This document shows, in pieces, positions 56,449-64,000 of a DNA stretch of 64,000 bases (positions within the stretch are counted from its first letter, which is position 1; every line of letters starts with the position of its first letter). Source of the DNA: Chitinivibrionales bacterium (GTDB taxonomy: Bacteria > Fibrobacterota > Chitinivibrionia > Chitinivibrionales > WJKA01); contig WJLW01000005.1 of assembly GCA_014728295.1 (NCBI GenBank), positions 1 through 64,000 of the forward strand, written 5' to 3'. A program made the translations under genes and the position numbers. The notes under the pieces were generated by a model. It had not been told where the DNA came from. It searched no databases and saw only the letters and a program-made list of their open reading frames with translations.

Positions 56449-57995
56449 TCACCTGTCCTCACAACTACCGGACGCAAACCCGATTGAGTAGTTACCCTCG
56501 ATCCTTGTGGTGCCATTCTGCCGTTGATCAGCAGAAGCGCAGCCGGACTGGATATTGGTGCATTGAACAGGTGCAGTGCATAGTTATTTGTGCGGGGTCT
56601 CACTGAGTGCATGACGGCATTTTGAGCAGGTGCAGCGGTACGGTATTCATGGGCGCCGATGTCTGCGATTCCCTCAACCGGTCGTGCGTTCCGCGCAATA
56701 TCAAGATCGGGAGCAAAATCGTTATTTCCTGAATTCACCGCGGCAGCCTCCGGTTTCAGGCGCATATTAAAGCTGGCAAAGTCGACAAAGAAATCATTCC
56801 TGTTGGTAACGTCGATGTTGTGGCTGTAGGCTGCGCAGCTTGCACTGTCAATGGAAAATGACGTGCCGAGATTATTGACAACCACGCATCCGGTACTTGC
56901 TGTCCCGTTTTTATGATTCCCGATGCGTATCCAGCTCGGACCTGGTTTATCATCGTTGGCGTCAATAACCGTATTGTTGATTATCGAACAATTTCTGGCG
57001 CCCGAGAGTGTGATGCCATGCCAGTGGTCGACGATAACGACATTGTTCATAACCTGCCAGTCCTCGAACATGCCGTCAAAGCAGCCGATTCCCTGCAAAG
57101 TCCCCCGGAAAGGCTGGTTGGGATCTTCATAATTGATGATGGTATTACCAATGAGCTGCATGCGAAATACCGTGCCCGTGCCCACCCCGCCGGGGCCTGA
57201 TGACCAGGACTGAAATCCGTCATCATGATTGCCGTTGACATCATAGCAATTCTTTACGGTATTGTAGCGGAACGTGTTGTCATCTCCCAGGCCGCGCAAT
57301 CCATCCCCGGCAAAGTTGGTAATGGTATTATATTCCACCAGATTCGAATCACCGGAGGAGCTGATGCCGAAGTTTACATTCAATAATGTGTTATTGCGAG
57401 CAATGCAGCGTGTTCCATTCAGATTAATTCCGTTGCATGCTTTGTCATTCCAGTCCTGCATTGACCAGGAGGAGGTGTTCCTGACCGAGTAGAGGCTGCA
57501 GTTTTGAATAATGACATCCGATGCCGGACCGCTGTAGCCGTGCGACTCGATATGGATCAATCTCACCTGGTCGTATTGAGGCGTCTGTTCGGGGCTGATG
57601 GTAAGGCCACTGATAATCCACTTGCGCACTGCCGAAAGCTTGAGCGATCTCAGGCTCGGTGAGTGATTTTCAGCAGCTTTGATGGTGATGTAGTCATTGT
57701 TGTAGGCGCGTCGTATAGTTACGTCACCATGATAGCCCGACAGAAGAAGAATCGTATCTCCGGGCTGAATCGGCGCTCCGGCATTTCTGGGCTTGAAGCC
57801 GGCCGCCGCGGTAAATGGGTAAGAGGTGAACTCAGTCGTTTCAAAAAGATTGTCAGCAACGACCTGTTGCAGGCTTTTCCACGGCGATGATTGACTCCCG
57901 TCGTTTGTTGCCTTGCCGACGGCAGGGTCGACGTAAAACGTCCCGGACAGGACAATGCTTGAGATGGCACATATTAGAAGTAGCGATTTGATCAT
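56445..57995 (-). CDS. Secreted right-handed parallel beta-helix protein
   Basis: Signal MIKSLLLICAISSIVLSGTFYVDPAVGKATNDGSQSSPWKSLQ; repeats such as CIARNNTLLNVNFGISSSGDSNLVEYNTITNFAGDGLRG; ADIGAHEY motif. Confidence 0.88.
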   Translation of the reverse strand: MIKSLLLICAISSIVLSGTFYVDPAVGKATNDGSQSSPWKSLQQVVADNLFETTEFTSYPFTAAAGFKPRNAGAPIQPGDTILLLSGYHGDVTIRRAYNNDYITIKAAENHSPSLRSLKLSAVRKWIISGLTISPEQTPQYDQVRLIHIESHGYSGPASDVIIQNCSLYSVRNTSSWSMQDWNDKACNGINLNGTRCIARNNTLLNVNFGISSSGDSNLVEYNTITNFAGDGLRGLGDDNTFRYNTVKNCYDVNGNHDDGFQSWSSGPGGVGTGTVFRMQLIGNTIINYEDPNQPFRGTLQGIGCFDGMFEDWQVMNNVVIVDHWHGITLSGARNCSIINNTVIDANDDKPGPSWIRIGNHKNGTASTGCVVVNNLGTSFSIDSASCAAYSHNIDVTNRNDFFVDFASFNMRLKPEAAAVNSGNNDFAPDLDIARNARPVEGIADIGAHEYRTAAPAQNAVMHSVRPRTNNYALHLFNAPISSPAALLLINGRMAPQGSRVTTQSGLRPVVVRTGE

Positions 57996-58206
57996 GGAAA
58001 CTTCCTCCGGGAAGGTGAATGCTGTTGGTTGAGTAGCGTAACACTGGTGTACTGTGTCGCAAATACGAATATGCTTGCACGGTCACTTTTCACTCCTGTC
58101 TTCGTTGCTCATCAGTTGACTACAACCGGTATTCACTTTCCTCGCGCCACAACAGGAACGAAAATAGCTTCCCGCACATACACACGCATTTAAGATACAG
58201 TACACT

Positions 58207-59787
58207 CTAGTTACGGCCTCTGATAACAGGTTGTACACATAAAACTGTATGTCGAACCGGATCGTGTCGTGTTCGGCGATACCGGCGACCATGCAGTGTG
58301 TAGGAAGCCAGGTTGTCCTGGGTAGCGTGACTGGCAAACAAACGCAGAGCGTTGCTCGAGCCCGATTGCTCTGTGCGGCGTCGGGGCCGGCTTTCGGTTA
58401 TCGCTGCATTGGAGAATTCGTGGGCGCCGATGTCAATGAGTGCATCTGCGGGACGTGCTTCGTAAGCCTGGTGCTTGCGATACTGACAGGCCACAACGTA
58501 GGCACCAACTGCAGCATCGGGAAGATCCGTACCGGCATTGATGCAGACCGAACCTGTCGCCAGGTCGAATTCCATCGCGTCGACATCCGCAAAGCCGGGA
58601 TCGCTGCCTTCGATGTTTCCGGAAATAAAATTCACTTTTGCCGTGTTGTTGCTGAATGATATGGTCCGCCCGTTTTTGTACCAGTTATTACGCAGATTGG
58701 CTTCTCCTTCGTCAGTGAGAATTGCCAGCCTGCTGCCGGCTGCGATTGTGTAGATGATATTGTTGCGAATATCGGCCGTTTCTCCGTCGGAGGACAAACG
58801 CAGCAACGTTGTATTGCCGGTGCGATAGGAGGCGATGGTGTTGTTGTAGAGGTAAAGCGTTCCTTTACGATAGCGGGTTTGGTTACCGGAATCACCGCCG
58901 TAGTGAATTATTTGACTGTTCCCGTCACCATTGCGTTCGATGAGAATATTGCCGTACACGAAAGTCGAGCGATAGGTCGGATCGTTGTAAATATCGGTAT
59001 GTCCGGCATCAACGAGGTCGAGTTGCCGGTTGCCGCCGTAAATCCAGTTATAGCGAATGACACAGCCCGCCGAACGGTCTTTGAGATTGTTGCCCGGGCA
59101 GTCGGTGCGTAACGGACCGAAGTAGTTGTATTGAAAGGTGATGCCGTGGACTTCGGTGTAGTTGTTGTGCTCGTAAATGCTGTTTTCGACGCCGTTGTCG
59201 AATACGTTGCAGTGCTCTACGATGATGTTCGTCGCACCGGATGCGCAAAAGAAGCCGTTGCCGCAATCGGAAAGCTCGCAACGTCGAATGGTGATGTTTT
59301 CGCCCTTTTCAACAAAAATCGCGGCGCAATTTTTGGCATAATCGGTTGTGCCGCTGCGTCCGGTGAATGAATACGGCTGCCGTCCGCTGCGTATGGTAAG
59401 ATTTTCGATAATGATATGCTTCGGCAGTCTATCAGCGGGCGTATTCGCTCCACCGATTTTAATGATACCGCGTGGTTCGTTCCAGAAATTGAGGTGCGAG
59501 CGGGTTGTTGCATTTCTGCCGTCTATAACGGGCAGGGGTCCGCTGCGAGAGGGAATGCCGAGCACGACGATCGGCGAGTCTTGTGTTCCCTGCGCGCAGA
59601 TCACCCACTTTTCATGGTAGGGATCACTGCGATAATGGATAAGCACCGAATCGCCGGCGTCAATTGTCTCCCAGGGCACATCGCCGATTCTCCGGTAGAA
59701 ATTGGAGGGGCCGACTTCGTAGGATGCTGCGGTGATGATACAGTGTGCCGTCAGTATCCAGGCAAATGATTTGATCATAGTGCGCAT
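58207..59787 (-). CDS. Secreted right-handed parallel beta-helix protein (polysaccharide-lyase-like)
   Basis: HIIIENLTIRSGRQPYSF, ITIRRCELSDCGNGFFCASGATNIIVEHCNVFDNG, LIDIGAHEF motif; signal-like N-terminus. Confidence 0.88.
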   Translation of the reverse strand: MRTMIKSFAWILTAHCIITAASYEVGPSNFYRRIGDVPWETIDAGDSVLIHYRSDPYHEKWVICAQGTQDSPIVVLGIPSRSGPLPVIDGRNATTRSHLNFWNEPRGIIKIGGANTPADRLPKHIIIENLTIRSGRQPYSFTGRSGTTDYAKNCAAIFVEKGENITIRRCELSDCGNGFFCASGATNIIVEHCNVFDNGVENSIYEHNNYTEVHGITFQYNYFGPLRTDCPGNNLKDRSAGCVIRYNWIYGGNRQLDLVDAGHTDIYNDPTYRSTFVYGNILIERNGDGNSQIIHYGGDSGNQTRYRKGTLYLYNNTIASYRTGNTTLLRLSSDGETADIRNNIIYTIAAGSRLAILTDEGEANLRNNWYKNGRTISFSNNTAKVNFISGNIEGSDPGFADVDAMEFDLATGSVCINAGTDLPDAAVGAYVVACQYRKHQAYEARPADALIDIGAHEFSNAAITESRPRRRTEQSGSSNALRLFASHATQDNLASYTLHGRRYRRTRHDPVRHTVLCVQPVIRGRN

Positions 59788-60161
59788 TCCTTGTTCGTGC
59801 TCGGAATCGATGAGCCATGAAGCGGTGCTGGTAGTCTAATATCGCACATTAACTCTGCAACACTGCTTTGGATGTCCTGTCCATCGCCAAAACCGGATAC
59901 GAATACGAGCACGAGTGGTAGACCGGCCTGGGAGCGCAGAGTGGCGCCAGGGACGCGTATCCTTGCGGTCGGCTTTTCCCGGTTGTGCCCGTCGTGTCAC
60001 TACTACAAATATAGTAGACAAAAGCCGGACATGGTCGACATTTCTCGACATTTATGCATGACCCGTAGCGATTATTTTAACCTTGTCGGTAGCACTGGAC
60101 CAGGTAGCTTCGCTGAGATTGACCTTTGGTACTACCTATTCAAGCTGGGAGCTGGTTCATG

Positions 60162-60205
60162 GACAGCAAGCCGGAGCAACCGTGAGATTGCTCCGGCTTG
60201 CTGTC
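60162..60205. repeat. Perfect 18-bp inverted repeat (hairpin), possible terminator for the minus-strand SH3 gene
   Basis: GACAGCAAGCCGGAGCAA - ccgtgaga - TTGCTCCGGCTTGCTGTC; no obvious U tract. Confidence 0.75.
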
Positions 60206-60214
60206 GCTGCACGT

Positions 60215-60649
60215 TTACTTTGCGGTGATACGATCGATTATTTCGCGATCGGTGTTTTCTCGAAGTGCTTCATTGAACGATCGATCCAGTCTGATTACCT
60301 CCGCGTCCTTCCAGTCAGTTCCGAGAACTGCAAGCGGGGTCAATTCCGCGTAGCGCGCTTCAATTTCGGCCGGCGCAAACTCCAGCACGGTGCGGCCGAG
60401 CACGACAGCGACCAGTTCTTTGCGCACCCAGCCGACGGTTCCCCGCGGGCTCGCAACTTTATATCCGGTCTTGCCGGTGGCTAAAATTCGTAGCCGGTCG
60501 TGCTGTGCCACGCAATCAATCGGCTGCTCGTAAACTTTGCGAATTTCATTCGGGTAGAGCGGCACGTTCTCTTCTTTGGGGATGGCATATGCTGGGTTGG
60601 CGGCCCATGCAGGCACGAGTAATGACATGGCAATAAGCAGTGCTTTCAT
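60215..60649 (-). CDS. Secreted protein with SH3-like domain
   Basis: Signal MKALLIAMSLLVPAWAANPAYA; HDRLRILATGKTGYKVASPRGTVGWVRKELV is SH3b-like. Confidence 0.75.
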   Translation of the reverse strand: MKALLIAMSLLVPAWAANPAYAIPKEENVPLYPNEIRKVYEQPIDCVAQHDRLRILATGKTGYKVASPRGTVGWVRKELVAVVLGRTVLEFAPAEIEARYAELTPLAVLGTDWKDAEVIRLDRSFNEALRENTDREIIDRITAK

Positions 60650-60737
60650 ACTACACTCCTGTGCTTAAAGGGTTCAGATGGATAGATTTAATACTGCAAC
60701 AAGTGCAGCTATATGAAAACTCCGGAGTTGCTGCCGT

Positions 60738-62372
60738 TTAGTACTGCAAAGAGTCCTGCCACTTTCCCGCCGGGAATTCCTTCTCGTAACGGGCGAAGAA
60801 ATGATTGTCCGCCGATTGCATCCCGCGCTGGACCAGACACCACCCGGCCAGGAACAGAGCGCGTTCGCGATGCGGCGAATCGGGGTATTTGTCCAGAAAG
60901 AGTTCGTAATAGTCAATTGCTCGTTCGTAATCACGTCGATAATTTCGCAGAGCCTCGGCGCAGTCGAGAATGACATGCTGTGTGCGCTCGCTGGACGGAA
61001 ATAAATCGATGTAGGTTTGCATCGATGCTATGGCTTTATCGGTGTCGGCCCGGCCTTTGGCAATCAGAATCAGGCTGTAGGCGGCCGCTTCCGCCCAGAT
61101 GCCGTTGGGGAAGTCGGCAAGATAGCGGGAGAAATGCTGCTCGGCCTGCTCTGCATTGTTGAGCTGCTCCATATATATTTTGCCCTGCCGAAACAGCGCC
61201 GATTGATAGGGGCTGCCGGTGCGGTAGCTTGTGCTAATCCGGGCGTACTGCTCAAGCGCTTTGGTGAATTGCCTTGATTCTTCATACTGTCGCGCCAGAT
61301 CGTACCGGGCCTTGTCGGCATAGACGGTTCCGGCATGGCGTAAGGCAAATGAGTCGACGTGCTCACCTGCCTGTTGCGCATCAAGCAGCATGAGAATATT
61401 GAGGCGCCGATAGGCTCTGTCGAGCGCGATATCATCGTGCGGCTCAACAGCAGCCTGCCGGGATGAAGTGTCCGGGCGATCACCGGTAAGTGCGGCGAGG
61501 TAGCTATGCAAAATGCGATTGCGCCGTCGCAGCACGCTGTTGATTCCTTCGTGCGTTGCGATGAGCGAATCGGCATTGACACGCGCTGTCTGCGCTTTGC
61601 GGAGCGTAGCGACAAGGTGCGCCTTGTGACGGTGCTCGACATCGACACTTCCTTCAATAACCCGCACGCTGGTTTCACCATTTTCTACGGATACTTCAAA
61701 CACGGTGCCGGTAACCTGAATGATAGCGTCGGGGGTCGTGACGTAAAAAGTGCGGTAGACCCCCTGCTCCACCGAAAAGAGCGCCCGGCCTGTTTGAAGC
61801 GAAATTTCGGCCTGCCGTGGTTTGTTGCCGGCAACAAGCAGTTGAGCGTCTTCACTGATCAAACTGCCGGTGCGTTGACGAATGTGAATGAACCGGTTGT
61901 ATTGACCGGGGCCGAAGTGATCGGTGAGACGTACCTGCTCCACCGTTGAGTCGGTTGGGCGCGCAGCAGAATTCGTATCCGGTCTGTCCGGGGCATCCAC
62001 AATGCGATACACTTTGAAAGGCGGCTCATGCTGCTGTATCGCCCGCCGGGGCATTACGGGGCGTGTGCCGATGAACAGACCGATGCCGAATGCAAGGGCA
62101 ACACCTGCTGCCAATGCCCACCGTTTTGGTCGGGGGAAGTGCAACACCTTCGGCTGATCCGACATGTCCCGGTGGTTGACAAGCTCACAGTGCAGTGCAT
62201 CGACGGTTGCGCTGAGGAGTTTCGAATCCGGCGGCGCCGTGTGCGCGCGGTTATGCAGCAGCAGGATCCCTGCGTCCCGGCAGGAGGGGCAGGAAGCAAG
62301 ATGCGCTTCGAATTGCGCTGTCGCGTTGCCCTCGACGGTTGAGAGAAGCTGTTGGTGATTAAGGCACTTCAT
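60738..62372 (-). CDS. FecR-domain protein with N-terminal anti-sigma zinc-finger-like segment and C-terminal TPRs
   Basis: HQQLLSTVEGNATAQFEAHLASCPSCRDAG; FecR-like FYVTTPDAIIQVTGTVFEVSVENGETSVRVIEGSVDVEH; TPR RQGKIYMEQLNNAEQAEQHFSRYLADFP. Confidence 0.85.
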   Translation of the reverse strand: MKCLNHQQLLSTVEGNATAQFEAHLASCPSCRDAGILLLHNRAHTAPPDSKLLSATVDALHCELVNHRDMSDQPKVLHFPRPKRWALAAGVALAFGIGLFIGTRPVMPRRAIQQHEPPFKVYRIVDAPDRPDTNSAARPTDSTVEQVRLTDHFGPGQYNRFIHIRQRTGSLISEDAQLLVAGNKPRQAEISLQTGRALFSVEQGVYRTFYVTTPDAIIQVTGTVFEVSVENGETSVRVIEGSVDVEHRHKAHLVATLRKAQTARVNADSLIATHEGINSVLRRRNRILHSYLAALTGDRPDTSSRQAAVEPHDDIALDRAYRRLNILMLLDAQQAGEHVDSFALRHAGTVYADKARYDLARQYEESRQFTKALEQYARISTSYRTGSPYQSALFRQGKIYMEQLNNAEQAEQHFSRYLADFPNGIWAEAAAYSLILIAKGRADTDKAIASMQTYIDLFPSSERTQHVILDCAEALRNYRRDYERAIDYYELFLDKYPDSPHRERALFLAGWCLVQRGMQSADNHFFARYEKEFPAGKWQDSLQY

Positions 62373-62373
62373 A

Positions 62374-62964
62374 TCAATTTACCTGCATTGGTGCGGACGC
62401 CAGGCGCCTTTTGAGTTTGTCAATCAGCTTGGCTTTCTTGGAGTAAACGGTGTCTTTGCCGATGTTGAGTATGCGGGCAATCTGCCCGGTGGGAGCCATT
62501 GCTTCGAAGTAGAGATGATAGAATAATTTGTCTTTATCCGTCAGATCGTTGACAGTTTCGTTCAGGAGCGCTTTGCGCTCTTTGGCAAGCAGCGGTTCGG
62601 CTGTGTCGTCATCAGTCACAAAAAGCTCTTCATCAAAGCGCAGATGCGGCCGCTGCTTTTTAAGGGCGTTTATTGTCGTGTTGCGCGTAATAGTAATCAG
62701 CCAGGTTGACAGTTTGGATTTTCCGGCATCGAATTTTTTCAGGTTACGGCAATTGTTTTTGAACAGACCCAGGAAGACGGATTGAAAAATATCCCTTACT
62801 TCGTCTCCGGGCTGTGCGTTGTATCTGAGACAAACCCAGTTAATTGCGCTGGTAACCACGTGGGCATTCCTTGAGACAAATTCATTGAGTACTTTCCGGT
62901 CGCCGTCATAGTCGAGGCAAGCTTCAATAAGCGCCTGGTCGGAAAGCTGTGAATAATCGGTCAT
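62374..62964 (-). CDS. ECF-type RNA polymerase sigma factor
   Basis: VRDIFQSVFLGLFKNNCRNLKKFDAGKSKLSTWLITITRNTTINALKKQ (sigma-2); MAPTGQIARILNIGKDTVYSKKAKLIDKLKRRL (sigma-4). Confidence 0.9.
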   Translation of the reverse strand: MTDYSQLSDQALIEACLDYDGDRKVLNEFVSRNAHVVTSAINWVCLRYNAQPGDEVRDIFQSVFLGLFKNNCRNLKKFDAGKSKLSTWLITITRNTTINALKKQRPHLRFDEELFVTDDDTAEPLLAKERKALLNETVNDLTDKDKLFYHLYFEAMAPTGQIARILNIGKDTVYSKKAKLIDKLKRRLASAPMQVN

Positions 62965-63100
62965 GAGTTAGTGCTATCTGTCATGCGTTTATGCAACTCA
63001 CCAGTATTATACCGGCCGGCACTGCATTTCTACCCGCCCTTTGCCAATTTTTCTCCTCCCGGCCCCGGCGAAGCCGCTGTCTGCCGCTGCAGGCCTGCCT

Positions 63101-63508
63101 TTACTGTGTCTGCTGCGCCTGGTATGCCCGCAAAATCTCCTCATGCTCAAATGCCAGCGGAAGCGAAAGGGCGTTATCGATAGTAAACCAGTCGGCCGCT
63201 CTGACCTCGACCGGATCGATTTTTACCTCACCGGTTGCTTCGCTGTAGTAGGCGGTTACCACATTGTGGAAGTCGTACTCGGGAAAAATTTCATCATACG
63301 TGCCCAACTCCTGTGGGGTGACGTCGAGTCCGGTCTCTTCCCTGACTTCCCGGATTACGGCATCAGCGCGCGTCTCAAATTTCTCGATATGACCGCCGGG
63401 CAGGCACCAGTGATTGTCAAAGGGTTCGACATTTCGTCTGGTAAGCAGCACTTCGGGGGCGTTATGCTCGGTGCGTGTTATTACTGCTGCTACGGATGCA
63501 TACGGCAT
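63101..63508 (-). CDS. NUDIX hydrolase
   Basis: WCLPGGHIEKFETRADAVIREVREETGLDV Nudix box. Confidence 0.95.
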   Translation of the reverse strand: MPYASVAAVITRTEHNAPEVLLTRRNVEPFDNHWCLPGGHIEKFETRADAVIREVREETGLDVTPQELGTYDEIFPEYDFHNVVTAYYSEATGEVKIDPVEVRAADWFTIDNALSLPLAFEHEEILRAYQAQQTQ

Positions 63509-63523
63509 GAGTATTCCTTCCGA

Positions 63524-63931
63524 TTATGCGAGTACCTTCAATTGTTCGTGAATTTTGGTGAGAAAACGGGATTCCTTCACCAGATAGCCGTCCAGCAGGG
63601 CCAGTTGCTGGAGACCGGCCTCATTTTTGGTGCCGGAGAGCTTGACCGTCCAGTCGCCCTGATCTTTGGCAATGTTGAGCAGACGAATGGCTTCATCCAG
63701 GTGTTCGTCCGCCGACCAGACCGCATGCTCCTGTGAGGCAAAGATACCCTGCAATTCGTTGCGAATACTATCACGAGTGCGCTGGTTGGCGTTCATCATG
63801 TCCAGCATTTTCTGGCTTTTTTCGGCGTAGTAGGGGGCGCGCACTTTCTCGATGTGTGAGATGATGCCGTCGGCTTTGGCTACTGCGACATAGAGATGCG
63901 CTTCACCTTTACTTTTAGCATTTTTTAACAT
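63524..63931 (-). CDS. Hypothetical protein, possibly TerB-like
   Basis: Helical protein LYVAVAKADGIISHIEKVRAPYYAEKSQKM similar to TerB-type motifs; overall weak. Confidence 0.5.
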   Translation of the reverse strand: MLKNAKSKGEAHLYVAVAKADGIISHIEKVRAPYYAEKSQKMLDMMNANQRTRDSIRNELQGIFASQEHAVWSADEHLDEAIRLLNIAKDQGDWTVKLSGTKNEAGLQQLALLDGYLVKESRFLTKIHEQLKVLA

Positions 63932-64000
63932 ACGGCGACCCGCTTTGCGTGTTTGAGTCCGGTGAATTGTTTATGCAGATTAATCTCATCAGGCCATCGG

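Overview
This 64 kb window looks like one end of a bacterial contig, since it opens with a 29-nt poly-A run. It is chromosomal: dense genes, mostly housekeeping, with no clear mobile element, prophage, CRISPR array or rRNA. Secreted proteins with C-terminal sorting-like tails, a GntR/LacI-type regulator and many TPR proteins suggest the Fibrobacterota/FCB neighbourhood, but this is inference only. Recognisable genes include dapF, smc, argC-argB, a DUF401 permease, a glnE-like gene, two amtB-glnK modules, manA, MoxR/DUF58 genes, an M20 amidohydrolase, a PTS EIIA gene, a beta-CASP nuclease, a CAU-anticodon tRNA, an M50 protease, a polysaccharide deacetylase, an M29 aminopeptidase, a GroES-like gene, a staphyloxanthin-like carotenoid cluster, trxB, dnaK, a sulfotransferase, two secreted beta-helix proteins and an ECF sigma/FecR locus. 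The most interesting region is a nitrogen-control locus at about 21.6-30.6 kb. It encodes a GlnE with two apparent N-terminal ACT domains and two PII proteins that lack the canonical uridylylated Tyr51. Two sigma-54 promoters (TGGCAC-N5-TTGCA and TGGCAT-N5-TTGCA) are each preceded by a pair of about 30-bp-spaced palindromes resembling GTACAAATTTGTGC. I interpret these as enhancer sites for an unidentified activator. One of the promoters drives a porin-like gene together with amtB-glnK. A second notable item is a set of palindromes in front of the carotenoid operon.
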